Shown here piece by piece: positions 32,738 to 40,365 of a DNA stretch of 64,000 nt (the stretch's first letter is position 1; the number at the start of each line of letters is the position of its first letter). The notes below the pieces were generated by a model that was not told the DNA's origin, made no database searches, and saw only the letters and a program-made list of their open reading frames with translations. The position numbers and the translations under genes are program-made. The DNA comes from Jiangella sp. DSM 45060. GTDB lineage: Bacteria > Actinomycetota > Actinomycetes > Jiangellales > Jiangellaceae. The DNA lies in contig NZ_LT629771.1 in the NCBI RefSeq assembly GCF_900105175.1, positions 806,001-870,000 on the forward strand, given 5' to 3'.

Positions 32738-33174
32738 CCGACCTCCGAGCCGTCGCCGACCGGGTCGAGATCGAGGCCCTGCGCGGCGAGTTCGCCGACG
32801 CCGGGATGATGCGCGACTACGACCGGTTCGCGGCACTGTTCACCGACGACGCCGTCTGGCGGGTCCCCGCGGTCGGCGCCGAGTACGCCGGCCGCGACGC
32901 GATCCGGGCCGGGATCGAGAAGCTGCTCGGGCAGCTGTGGGACTACCTGGTGCAGGGCACGCATCCGGGCGTCGTCCGCCTCGACGGCGACACGGCGACG
33001 GGCCGCGCCTACGTGCTGAGCTTCGGCCGGATGGGCGACGCCGGCTCGCACCTCAACTACTCCGTCTACCACGACCGCTACCGCCGCACGACCGACGGCT
33101 GGCGCTTCTCCGAGCGCGTCGACGAGGTGCTCTACGTGGACACCAGCCCACTGGCCGGCGGCCCGCCCGGGTGA
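32734..33174 (+). CDS. SnoaL/NTF2-like protein
   Basis: 146 residues from ATG 32734, overlapping the previous stop. [20 protein letters not shown], then [15 protein letters not shown] and [20 protein letters not shown], match the aromatic-ring-hydroxylating/SnoaL-4 cone fold of about 130 residues. It may bind or isomerise a small hydrophobic molecule made by the preceding reductase. The same fold occurs at the end of the sigma factor across the promoter, which is suggestive. Confidence 0.85.
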   Translation: MTDLRAVADRVEIEALRGEFADAGMMRDYDRFAALFTDDAVWRVPAVGAEYAGRDAIRAGIEKLLGQLWDYLVQGTHPGVVRLDGDTATGRAYVLSFGRMGDAGSHLNYSVYHDRYRRTTDGWRFSERVDEVLYVDTSPLAGGPPG

Positions 33175-33567
33175 CGGGTTCAGGGCAGCCCTGTGCGCGT
33201 CGGCCCACGCTGTGGCCAACGGGCCCAGGGCGCCCTCCGAGGGTACGCACCTGGACGTGACGTTACGTCGATACCGCGGCATGGCGCTGACCGACGGCCG
33301 GCAGCTGCGAGCCGTCCTGCTCGACGCATCCGACGGCGCCCGGTTCTCGGTCATGGACGCCGTGCCGCTGCCGACCTCGCCGAACCCGGACGGCCAGACG
33401 CCGAACGCCGGCGTCCGCAAGCTCGTCGTCACGGGGCCGGAGGCGCCCGCCCCGATGTCGCCCTGACGGACCCGCGCGTCGACGGCGAGCCGGTGGCCGG
33501 CTTCTCCGCCACGAGCCACAGCGATCGGAGCGTCGACGCCGGCTCGAGGGGGTCACCACGGGTGGCT
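33175..33567. other. Intergenic stretch, possible decayed coding sequence
   Basis: 393 bp with no gene I can support. A plus-strand frame (33212-33466) reads [20 protein letters not shown] and stops early; another phase just after reads [19 protein letters not shown]. These look like pieces of one ancestral protein broken by a frameshift, but I do not recognise it. Confidence 0.4.
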
Positions 33568-34056
33568 TCAGCGACCGCCGAACGTCTCCAGCAGAATCGC
33601 CCGCTCGGCCTCCGTGAGGTTCGTGCTGATCAGAGTGGCGTCCCGTCCGTGGAACCGCTCGCCCAGCCGGTCGACGTCCGCGGCGTCGGTCACCATGAAC
33701 AGCGCCGAGGTGCCGGGAACGACCTCGGTGCGGATGCGTTCGAGGTCGCTCTTGGTGATCCCGGTGCCATCGGTGGCCTTCGCGAGCGCGCCGATGCCGG
33801 CTCCGATGATGGCTCCGGCGACAGGGACCATGAACAGAGCACCGCCGAGGATTCCCCAGAGCGCACCCCAGCCGGCACCCCGCTTCGTGCTGTCGTGCTC
33901 GTGCTCGAGCGCGGGCTTCTCCGCACCTTGCGGCCAGCTCAGCACGGCGTGGTCGACGATCTTCACGACCCCGTCCGCCTCGGCAGCCTTCAGCGACGCC
34001 GCCGCCCGCGCCGCACCTTCCGGATCCTCGAACTTCCAGACCGTGAACGTGGTCAT
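33568..34056 (-). CDS. DUF1269-type protein
   Basis: 162 residues. FTVWKFEDPEGAARAAASLK opens the domain, then a glycine-rich hydrophobic hairpin GALWGILGGALFMVPVAGAI and GAGIGALAKATDGTGI, and LERIRTEVVPGTSALFMVTD. This is the DUF1269 pattern, whose function is not settled. The ATG 34056 follows GAGGAGGAACC. It may be membrane-associated through the central hydrophobic pair. Confidence 0.88.
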   Translation of the reverse strand: MTTFTVWKFEDPEGAARAAASLKAAEADGVVKIVDHAVLSWPQGAEKPALEHEHDSTKRGAGWGALWGILGGALFMVPVAGAIIGAGIGALAKATDGTGITKSDLERIRTEVVPGTSALFMVTDAADVDRLGERFHGRDATLISTNLTEAERAILLETFGGR

Positions 34057-34133
34057 GGTTCCTCCTCCTCAAACCAGCCAGCTCGCTGTCACGTCGGCCG
34101 TGTCGATTGGGCCAGGTCATCCGATGTGGGCGG

Positions 34134-34571
34134 TCAATCGTCGTCTTCGTCGTCGAGATCGACCAACCACTGCTTCGCCTCGAGGATCTCGTCGGGTTCG
34201 AAGACCTCGATGTCGCCGGGCATCATCCAACCGAACGCCTTGATGCTGTTCTCCAACCAATCGGCGTCGGAGACGACCGCGACCTTCCTCCAGCCCTTGA
34301 GGTGCCGCGCCCAAAGCCGGGTATCGGCCCACATCGCTCCGGCCGAATATGAGAAGTCGTCTATCACCCTGATCACGGCATGCTCCTCGGAACGCGTTAC
34401 TCGATGATCGGGAATGCCTGCCCAGCCCACGAATGGGCTGAAATCGCACCCGAATGTCTTGACATCGAACCACCGGCCACGATCGTCGAGAATCACCCGG
34501 TTCGGGTGAAAGAGATCAAGCTGTGAACTTGAAGCGCCGAGAAGGGGGACGTCGCCATGGACGGCTGTCAT
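34134..34571 (-). CDS. SpoIIAA-like (STAS) protein with an aberrant N-terminus
   Basis: 145 residues. The C-terminal 70 residues read IDDFSYSAGAMWADTRLWAR, then WRKVAVVSDADWLENSIKAF, then GWMMPGDIEVFEPDEI, the standard SpoIIAA-like end. The first 70 residues do not look like the expected GKVTxxDYE start; they read PNRVILDDRGRWFDVKTFGC. Codon use is less GC-rich than the neighbours. It seems a truncated STAS gene fused to other DNA, next to two broken genes, and may not be functional. Confidence 0.5.
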   Translation of the reverse strand: MTAVHGDVPLLGASSSQLDLFHPNRVILDDRGRWFDVKTFGCDFSPFVGWAGIPDHRVTRSEEHAVIRVIDDFSYSAGAMWADTRLWARHLKGWRKVAVVSDADWLENSIKAFGWMMPGDIEVFEPDEILEAKQWLVDLDDEDDD

Positions 34572-34589
34572 CGAGCTTCGGAGGGATCA

Positions 34590-34877
34590 TGGGCAGTGCT
34601 CTCCAGGGGTGATGTCCGGGCAGGTTGTGCGGTCGGGCCTCGTCATCGACATCGGCGTGATGGTCTCGGAAGACCTGCTCGAAAGCTGGGGAGAGGACCG
34701 TCGTGGCGGACTCGCGTTCAACGACAAAGTGGGAGAGTCGACTCCACGCACCCGCGGTACAGAGGGCTGCACGATGCACATCGCCCGGTCGACCGGGATG
34801 ACGCTGAAAGGAGCGGTCTCGTCGTAAGTCGCGATCTGGACCTGATCACGTACTCCTTCGGGGACCTGGTCTCCCAC
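34590..34877 (-). pseudogene. Frameshifted gene remnant
   Basis: One phase reads VQIATYDETAPFSVIPVDRA, then IVQPSVPRVRGVDSPT; at about 34745 the sense continues in another phase as FVVERESATTVLSPAFEQVF. Joining them gives a smooth sequence GVDSPTFVVERESATTVL, so a single indel near 34740-34750 broke a once intact gene. I do not recognise the family. Base composition is below the window average. Confidence 0.6.
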
Positions 34878-34891
34878 CGCTGGACGACTGT

Positions 34892-35190
34892 TTGGATGTT
34901 GAGTTCTGTGGCTGCGATCTGACCTGGCAGGTATCCGCTCGGATCGATGTCCGGCGTGCGCGGGGTGATGCGGCCTTGGTGTGGCTCACGTCGCACGCGT
35001 TCCGGAAGAGCACTGCGACCGTGCTCGATGCCGCGGGGCACACGGCTCGCCAGGTTGCGGACCAGCTCGGCCAGGCTCGGGTATCGGGGACTCAGGATCA
35101 CGGCATGGGCCGCCGCGTGAGCAACCCGGGAGCTGCCGAGGTCATCGACCAAGAGCTGCGGCTCGCGCTCGACCGATCGCGGGAGCCCGA
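34892..35190 (+). pseudogene. Tyrosine recombinase (integrase) C-terminal remnant
   Basis: The frame reads WLTSHAFRKSTATVLDAAGH, then QVADQLGQARVSGTQDHGMG, clearly the end of an actinobacterial phage/ICE integrase (HxxR box and GHxxVxMTQDxYMGR box). Three key positions have changed: His to Gln in the second box, Met to Gly, and the catalytic Tyr to Gly. The N-terminal 300 or more residues are missing. It ends about 60 bases from the 3' end of tRNA-Lys, the usual integration site. The frame then runs on without stop into the tRNA. Confidence 0.85.
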
Positions 35191-35249
35191 CCACAACCAC
35201 GACCTCCGGTGTGGATACAGCTCGGCCAAGAACTTGGCCTGCTGGGGAG

Positions 35250-35322
<73 letters not shown>

Positions 35323-35442
35323 AACGACGCTGAAGATTACCATCAGCGGGTCGGGAAGCTGAAATCGAGTCCTGACCAGCCAGGTCTGCGCCGCCGGCGA
35401 AGCCGTGCCGGATGGCGGGGCCGCTGTGGCAGGGTAGAACGC

Positions 35443-35757
35443 ATGGCCAACCCGCCCGAACGCCGTGAGTACGACATCGACATCCCGGCGGAGGTCGAGC
35501 CCGGCACGTACGCCGACTTCGCCTCCATCTGGCACACCGCAGATTCGTTCGTCCTCGACTTCGCCGTCCTGAAGCGCCCGCCGAAACCGTCGGTCGGCGA
35601 GGACGGGAGCCGGGTGCTGAAGGTGCCGACGCGGGTGGTGACGCGGGTGCGGGTGCCGCCGAGCCAGGTCTTCGAGATCATGAAGGGCCTGGAGAAGCAG
35701 CTGTCCATGTGGGAGCGCAGCCACGGCGTCAAGCGCCGGTCGCCGGAAGACTCCTAG
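35443..35757 (+). CDS. DUF3467 protein
   Basis: 104 residues. REYDIDIPAEVEPGTYADFA, then IWHTADSFVLDFAVLKRPP and RVRVPPSQVFEIMKGLEKQL, match DUF3467 throughout. No known function. Start ATG 35443; GGGTAGAAC just before it may contain the -10 of a very short leader. The next gene begins three bases after the stop. Confidence 0.9.
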   Translation: MANPPERREYDIDIPAEVEPGTYADFASIWHTADSFVLDFAVLKRPPKPSVGEDGSRVLKVPTRVVTRVRVPPSQVFEIMKGLEKQLSMWERSHGVKRRSPEDS

Positions 35758-35760
35758 CGC

Positions 35761-35955
35761 GTGGGCAACGTCCTGCGCATCGTCATCGGCCTGGGCGGGC
35801 TGTTCGCCGCCGGCTGGTCGGCGCTGCGGACGCTGCGGCGGCGCCGCGAGGAGCGGGCGGCCGGCGACGAGGAGCCCGGCCGGACGCCGTTCGCGCGGGA
35901 ATTCGCGATCCTCGCCGCGACGGCCGTCGGCGTCGCGCTCACGCTGCTGATCTGA
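35761..35955 (+). CDS. Small membrane protein
   Basis: 64 residues from GTG 35761. Two hydrophobic stretches (about 4-20 and 48-64) flank a highly charged middle TLRRRREERAAGDEEPGR. Tight spacing to the DUF3467 gene suggests an operon. Unknown function. Confidence 0.55.
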   Translation: MGNVLRIVIGLGGLFAAGWSALRTLRRRREERAAGDEEPGRTPFAREFAILAATAVGVALTLLI

Positions 35956-35961
35956 GACGTG

Positions 35962-36001
35962 CGTCCGCCCCGCCGGGCGTGTGGGGGTGGCGGGGCGGAC
36001 G
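35962..36001. terminator. Bidirectional terminator hairpin
   Basis: Perfect 13-bp stem CGTCCGCCCCGCC / GGCGGGGCGGACG with a 14-base loop, placed between two converging genes (stops at 35955 and 36012). No long T tract, as is common in high-GC actinobacteria. Confidence 0.75.
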
Positions 36002-36011
36002 GTGTGGGACG

Positions 36012-36185
36012 TCAGCCCTTGAAGGCGTCCTTCACCTTCTCGCCGGCCTGCTTCAGGTCGGACTTGGACTGATCGGCCTTGCCCTCGGTCTCGGCCTTCT
36101 CGTTGTCCGTGACCTTGCCGAGCGCCTCCTTGGCCTCGCCCTTGGCCTTCTCCGCGGCGTTCTTCATCTTGTCGCCGGCACCCAT
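36012..36185 (-). CDS. CsbD family stress protein
   Basis: 57 residues, MGAGDKMKNAAEKAKGEAKE and onward, with the repeating Lys/Glu/Ala pattern KGEAKEALGKVTDNEKAETE typical of CsbD-like general-stress proteins (usual size 55-70). Highly charged, probably unstructured or a helical bundle; no catalytic residues. The start ATG 36185 has GGAGGGAG upstream. Downstream of the marR gene on the same strand but with a 50-base gap. Confidence 0.9.
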   Translation of the reverse strand: MGAGDKMKNAAEKAKGEAKEALGKVTDNEKAETEGKADQSKSDLKQAGEKVKDAFKG

Positions 36186-36237
36186 GAGTGCTCCCTCCCT
36201 TGTGTGTCCTTCGGCCCGTACCCCCGGGCCGCGCGGA

Positions 36238-36714
36238 CTATTCGGAGGGGCAGGTGTCGGTGGCCTCGACGCGGGCGATGACGCGGTCGGCGATGGAGCT
36301 CAGCGCCTTGAGGTCGTCGTCGGTGAGCACGGCGAAGAAGTGCCGGCGGACGGCGTCGACGTGCGCGGGGGCGGCTGCCTCGATGGCGGCCCGGCCCTCG
36401 GGGGTCAGGACGATGAACGCGCCGCGTCCGTCGGACGTGCACTCCTCGCGGCCGATCAGGCCCCGCTTCTCCATGCGGCTGAGGTGGTGCGACAGCCGGC
36501 TCTTCTCCCAGCGCATCGCCTTGGCCAGCTCGGACACCCGCAGCCGGGCGTCGTCGACGTCGGTGAGGTGGACGAGGACCTCGAAGTCCTGCATGGACAG
36601 CATCGACTCGGTCTGCATCTGACGGCTGAGCGCGGCGCCGAGGACGGTGTTCATGCGCAGATAGCCGCGCCAGGCGTGCTGCTCGGCGTCGTCGAGCCAC
36701 CGGGTCTCTGTCAT
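36238..36714 (-). CDS. MarR family transcriptional regulator
   Basis: 158 residues from ATG 36714. Winged helix: LSMQDFEVLVHLTDV, RVSELAKAMRWEKSRLSHHL and MEKRGLIGREECTSDGRGAF (the D-x-R-G wing). A flanking helical dimer domain follows. Cysteine 137-like residues are absent apart from one in EECTSD and one near the tail. It faces the yceI gene across two TGAC(A/G)CGTCA sites, which are surely its operators. Confidence 0.93.
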   Translation of the reverse strand: MTETRWLDDAEQHAWRGYLRMNTVLGAALSRQMQTESMLSMQDFEVLVHLTDVDDARLRVSELAKAMRWEKSRLSHHLSRMEKRGLIGREECTSDGRGAFIVLTPEGRAAIEAAAPAHVDAVRRHFFAVLTDDDLKALSSIADRVIARVEATDTCPSE

Positions 36715-36736
36715 GGATGCCAGTGTACGGAATAGT

Positions 36737-36774
36737 TGACACGTCATCCAAGTTCGATAATCTGTGACGCGTCA
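36737..36774. promoter_or_regulatory. Two MarR operator sites between marR and yceI
   Basis: TGACACGTCA (36737-36746) and the perfect palindrome TGACGCGTCA (36765-36774) differ by one base and are 28 bp apart centre to centre. They lie in the 105-bp divergent region; the wider patterns are TTGACACGTCAT and GTGACGCGTCAAC. Confidence 0.75.
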
Positions 36775-36819
36775 ACAAAGTTAGTTGACCACAGACCCCC
36801 CGGCAAGGAGTAACGAACG

Positions 36820-37377
36820 ATGACCACCACCACCGACCTGACCCAGCTGACCGGCGACTACGCGCTGGACGTGGCGCACACGCGGCTCGGCTTCGTCGCC
36901 CGGCACGCCATGGTGACCAAGGTGCGCGGCGCCTTCAACGAGTTCGAGGGCACGGCCCGCATCGACGGCGCCGACCCGCGCAACTCGTCCGTCAACATCG
37001 TCATCAAGACGGCCAGCGTCGACACCCGCAACGAGCAGCGCGACGGCCACCTGCGCACGAACGACTTCTTCGAGATCGAGACGTACCCGGAGATCACTTT
37101 CGCCTCGACCGCGATCGACCAGTCGGACGAGACGACGTTCAAGGTCACCGGCGACCTCACCATCAAGGACGTCACCAAGCCCGTCAGCTTCGAGCTCGAG
37201 TTCACCGGCGCCGCGACCGACCCGTTCGGCAACCAGCGCGTCGGCTTCGACGGCTCGCTCCAGATCAACCGCAAGGACTGGAACGTCACCTGGAACGCCC
37301 CGCTCGAGGCCGGCGGCGTCCTGGTCAGCGAGAAGGTCACGCTGGAGTTCGAGATCTCGGCCATCAAGCAGGCCTGA
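36820..37377 (+). CDS. YceI family lipid-binding protein
   Basis: 185 residues, no signal peptide. YALDVAHTRLGFVARHAMVT (the DxxHSxxxFxxxH-like opening), VDTRNEQRDGHLRTNDFFEI and YPEITFAST are the YceI signature. The beta-barrel binds polyisoprenoid chains or amphiphilic molecules. Actinobacterial YceI proteins are often cytoplasmic, as here, and MarR-regulated. SD AAGGAG before ATG 36820. Followed by a strong terminator. Confidence 0.95.
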   Translation: MTTTTDLTQLTGDYALDVAHTRLGFVARHAMVTKVRGAFNEFEGTARIDGADPRNSSVNIVIKTASVDTRNEQRDGHLRTNDFFEIETYPEITFASTAIDQSDETTFKVTGDLTIKDVTKPVSFELEFTGAATDPFGNQRVGFDGSLQINRKDWNVTWNAPLEAGGVLVSEKVTLEFEISAIKQA

Positions 37378-37399
37378 GACCGCTCTTCGCGGTTCCTCC

Positions 37400-37437
37400 G
37401 ACGCCGCGTCCGGCTGAGGCCGGGCGCGGCGTCTTGC
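37400..37437 (+). terminator. Rho-independent terminator of yceI
   Basis: Stem GACGCCGCG-T-CCGGC / GCCGG-G-CGCGGCGTC with loop TGAG (14 pairs plus a T-G wobble), followed by TTGCT. Confidence 0.85.
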
Positions 37438-37446
37438 TGTGCGGCA

Positions 37447-37476
37447 TTGACATGGAACGGTGTGCCGTATTCCATG
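37447..37476 (+). promoter_or_regulatory. Sialidase promoter with inverted-repeat operator
   Basis: TTGACA (37447-37452) is the -35. The inverted repeat CATGGAA (37451-37457) / TTCCATG (37470-37476) overlaps it and the likely -10 region (TATTCC). Inner half-sites ACGG and CCGT add symmetry. The site lies 27-52 bases before the start. An IclR- or GntR-type repressor would fit; none is nearby. Confidence 0.55.
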
Positions 37477-37502
37477 ACGGCACCCCCGCCCTGGAGGAGC
37501 CC

Positions 37503-39092
37503 ATGAGAACCGTTCCCCTCGTGCTGGCCGGCGTCGTCGCGCTGGGCCTGCTGAGCACCCCCGCGAGCGGCGCGGACGTCGCCGCCGCCGGCCCGACCTG
37601 GTCGCCCGGCACCCCCGACGTCGTCATCGCGCAGGCCACGCAGGGTAAGAAGCTGCACTTCCCGAACGCCGAGCGGCTGGCCGACGGCTCGGTCGTCGCG
37701 GTCGCCCGCGAAGGCGCCGGCCACACCGGCCAGGACGGCCGGCTGCTGATGCTGAGCAGCGACGACGGCGGCGAGACGTGGTCGGAGCCCGAGGTCGTGT
37801 ACGACAGCCAGTACGACGACCGCGACCCGATGATCACCCAGCTGTCCTCCGGCCGGCTGCTGCTCAGCTGGTTCCAGATCGACTACTCCGTGCGGCCGGC
37901 GGAGCCGATGGGCACCCGCGTGGCGCACAGCGACGACGGCGGCGCGACGTGGTCGGAGCCGGTCGTCGTGGACTCGATGCTCAGCGGCGAGTCGGACATC
38001 GTCGACACCTACGAGCTGGGCTGGAACGGCAGCCACGGCCAGGTCAAGGAGCTGCCCGGCGGCGACCTCATCATCCCGCTGTACGGCACCGTCCCCGACG
38101 ACAAGTGGCAGAAGGCGACCGTCGTCCGCAGCGCCGACGGCGGCGAGACGTGGTCGGCGGCGACGGAGTCGCTGGTCGCGTCGGCGACCGGCACGCACTA
38201 CCAGGAGCCGGTGCTGACGGTGCTGCCCGGAGGCGTCGTGCACGCGCTGCTGCGCATCGGCACCGCCGCGTCGACGATGGGCGCGGTGCACTCGCAGGAG
38301 TCGTGGTCGCGCGACGGCGGGCTGACGTGGTCGGCGCCCGCGGAGATCGACCTGGTGACGTCGTCGGCGCACACCGAGGTGCTGCGCGACGGTTCGGTGT
38401 TCCTCGCCTACGGCGACCTGTCCGGGCACTTCACCGACCGGCGGGGGACGGTGGGCGCGGTGATCCGCTCGCCGCAGGCGCCGTGGAACGGGGCCGCCCG
38501 TGAGCTCGTCTGGGACTCCGGCACCGGCGACCAGGCCAACCCCGCCGTTGTCGAGGTGCGGCCCGGCCGGGTCCTCGTCATCGGCTTCGACTCGGCCGCC
38601 AGCCGGCTCGTCGGCACGTTCGTCTCCGTGCCCGAGATCCGGCCGGACCGCCCGGACCCGCGCCGTGTCGACCTCGCCGCGCTCGTGGCGTCCGGCGAGG
38701 CGACGGTGACGACCGACATGACGCACGTGCAGGCGGGCCGGCCGGGAGTCGGCGTGCTGGGCGCCCTGGACGGCGTGGTCGGGTACTGGGACGCCGCGTG
38801 GGCGCCGCGGGCCGCGCCGGCGTCGTACACCGTCGAGTTCGCCCAGCCGCAGCGGGTGTCGTCGGTCGGGGTGGCGCTGAAGCCCGGCTACGCGTCGGGT
38901 GCGGTGCTGTCGGTGCGGTCGGACGGCGCGTGGCGCGACGTCGGCACGCTCGACTCCGTCATCCGCTGGGGCGACGACCTCACCTGGTTCGGCGCCCCCG
39001 GCCTGGCCGACGCCGTGCGCGTCACCATCACGTCGTCGAACGGCTGGGCCGTGCTCGCCGAGCTCGGGGTGCGTGCCCCCGTCGGCGGCTGA
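37503..39092 (+). CDS. Secreted sialidase-family protein (BNR/Asp-box)
   Basis: 529 residues from ATG 37503, with GAGGAG upstream. Signal peptide residues 1-23 or so (PLVLAGVVALGLLSTPASGA). Asp boxes SSDDGGETW, SDDGGATW, SADGGETW and SRDGGLTW mark the six-bladed propeller (about 40-380). After about residue 385 a beta-sandwich resembling a coagulation-factor 5/8 type carbohydrate-binding domain follows (YWDAAWAPRAAPASYTVEFA). Early Arg in VAVAREG is the expected arginine triad member, so it could be active on sialic acids or related sugars; many such proteins are exo-alpha-glycosidases or lyases of other kinds. Confidence 0.8.
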   Translation: MRTVPLVLAGVVALGLLSTPASGADVAAAGPTWSPGTPDVVIAQATQGKKLHFPNAERLADGSVVAVAREGAGHTGQDGRLLMLSSDDGGETWSEPEVVYDSQYDDRDPMITQLSSGRLLLSWFQIDYSVRPAEPMGTRVAHSDDGGATWSEPVVVDSMLSGESDIVDTYELGWNGSHGQVKELPGGDLIIPLYGTVPDDKWQKATVVRSADGGETWSAATESLVASATGTHYQEPVLTVLPGGVVHALLRIGTAASTMGAVHSQESWSRDGGLTWSAPAEIDLVTSSAHTEVLRDGSVFLAYGDLSGHFTDRRGTVGAVIRSPQAPWNGAARELVWDSGTGDQANPAVVEVRPGRVLVIGFDSAASRLVGTFVSVPEIRPDRPDPRRVDLAALVASGEATVTTDMTHVQAGRPGVGVLGALDGVVGYWDAAWAPRAAPASYTVEFAQPQRVSSVGVALKPGYASGAVLSVRSDGAWRDVGTLDSVIRWGDDLTWFGAPGLADAVRVTITSSNGWAVLAELGVRAPVGG

Positions 39093-39102
39093 CCCCCGTC
39101 CT

Positions 39103-39156
39103 CATGATCATCAATGATCCGACCCCCTCTGGGTGGTTGGATCATTGATGATCATG
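39103..39156. repeat. Long palindrome, 18-bp perfect arms
   Basis: CATGATCATCAATGATCC (39103-39120) is exactly repeated in reverse complement at 39139-39156, with an 18-base GC-rich loop that itself contains a CCC/GGG mini-stem. The arms are AT-rich, unlike anything around them. It starts 10 bases after the sialidase stop, so it may terminate that gene, but no T-tract follows, and it marks the left edge of a broken gene. Confidence 0.85.
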
Positions 39157-39213
39157 GGCTGATGTGCCGCCTGCTCACGAAACGCCCGCTGACGAGCCGG
39201 TGGCCGCCGCGCC

Positions 39214-39539
39214 GACGAGAACGAGTTCAACGAACCGCCGGCCGAAGGCATGGAGTTCTACATCGTGCCGGTGACCGCCACCTACACCGGAAGCCAGAGC
39301 GGTATGGCGTGGTCGACCTGACCTTCCAGTTCGTCGGCAGCGACAGCGTCACGTACTCCGACTACTGCGGTGTCATCCCGAACGACCTGGCCGACGTCGG
39401 CGAGCTCTACGAGGGCGGTGTCGCCGAGGGCAGCATCTGCGTCGCCGTACCCGCGGGCGCAGACGGCCTGTGGACGGTGTCGACGACGTTCGGCGAGCCG
39501 CTGTTCCTCACCGCCGACACGGCCGCGACGGGCACCTGA
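39214..39539 (+). pseudogene. Truncated, frameshifted exported-protein gene
   Basis: A first phase reads DENEFNEPPAEGMEFYIVPV, then TATYTGSQSGMAW and stops at 39318. From about 39307 a second phase continues VDLTFQFVGSDSVTYSDYCG, then VAVPAGADGLWTVSTTFGEP. The two phases together are the end of a DUF4352/Telokin-like exported protein with an internal indel near 39305-39315. The N-terminal half and signal peptide are missing; further upstream, other phases hold hints of the linker. The palindrome at 39103-39156 adjoins the truncated side. Confidence 0.75.
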
Positions 39540-39545
39540 CAACGG

Positions 39546-39583
39546 CGATGGCGCTGGTCAGAGGGATCCGACCAGCGCCATCG
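39546..39583. terminator. Terminator hairpin after tRNA-His
   Basis: Perfect 14-bp stem CGATGGCGCTGGTC / GACCAGCGCCATCG with a 10-base loop, between the pseudogene end and the 3' end of the tRNA (minus strand). Confidence 0.8.
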
Positions 39584-39588
39584 AGTGG

Positions 39589-39661
39589 GGTGAGTGACGG
39601 GACTTGAACCCGCGACTTCCTGGACCACAACCAGGTGCTCTACCAGCTGAGCTACACCCAC
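39589..39661 (-). tRNA. tRNA-His (anticodon GUG)
   Basis: Acceptor GTGGGTG/CACTCAC with discriminator C and an encoded G at -1 (39662), as expected for histidine tRNA. Anticodon stem CCTGG/CCAGG with loop TTGTGGT (GUG). T-arm CGGGTTCAAGTCCCG. Lies next to orn, a common actinobacterial arrangement. Confidence 0.96.
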
Positions 39662-39716
39662 CATGCGTCCCCAACGGGGCACGGCTGAACAAGTATACGG
39701 TGCGCGGAGGGGTGGT

Positions 39717-40340
39717 CTAGTCGCGGGCCGGTTCGTCTCGCGCTTCCTTCATGACGGAGACCGCCGCGGCACGCGAACTGACGCTGTCGGGGCCGGGCAT
39801 CGGGACGAACACCGTGCGCCGGTAGTAGCGCAGTTCGTCGATGGAATCCTTGATGTCGCCGAGCGCGCGGTGGTTGCCGGTCTTGGCCGGGCTGGCGAAG
39901 TACACGCGCGGATACCAGCGGCGCACCAGCTCCTTGATCGACGACACGTCGATGTTGCGGTAGTGCAGCCAGCCCTCGACCTCGGGGAGGTCGCGCGCGA
40001 GGAACAGGCGGTCCATGTGGACGGTGTTGCCGGCCAGCTGGGCCTTCGACGGCTCCGGCACGTGCGCCTTGATGTACTGCATGACCAGGGAGTTGGCCTC
40101 GTCCATGGTGACGCCGCCGGGGAGCTCGGTGAGCAGGCCGCTGGTGGTGTGCATCTGGCGCACGACGTCGTTCATCTGTTCCAGCGCGGCGTCGGGCGGG
40201 CGGATGACCACATCGACGCCGTCGCCGAGGACGTTCAGCTCGGCATCGGTCACGAGCACGGCCACCTCGATGAGCGCGTCTCGCTCGAGGTCGAGACCGG
40301 TCATCTCGCAGTCGATCCACACCATTCGATCGTTGGTCAC
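39717..40340 (-). CDS. orn: Oligoribonuclease
   Basis: 207 residues from GTG 40340; AGGGTGG lies upstream, and an in-frame GTG at 40349 is the alternative. DEDDh exonuclease: VWIDCEMTGLD (DxE), then GNTVHMDRLFLARDLP (Asp of motif II), and NHRALGDIKDSI with the His and Asp of motif III. Degrades 2-mers to mononucleotides, including pGpG from c-di-GMP. Essential in many bacteria. The gene order tRNA-His/orn is conserved in the phylum. Confidence 0.97.
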   Translation of the reverse strand: MTNDRMVWIDCEMTGLDLERDALIEVAVLVTDAELNVLGDGVDVVIRPPDAALEQMNDVVRQMHTTSGLLTELPGGVTMDEANSLVMQYIKAHVPEPSKAQLAGNTVHMDRLFLARDLPEVEGWLHYRNIDVSSIKELVRRWYPRVYFASPAKTGNHRALGDIKDSIDELRYYRRTVFVPMPGPDSVSSRAAAVSVMKEARDEPARD

Positions 40341-40365
40341 GCGGACCACCCTATTGGCATCTCGC

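Noticed and set aside
32305-33519. Minus-strand open frame of 404 codons over the SDR/SnoaL genes
   Set aside because: Shadow of genuine plus-strand genes with family motifs.
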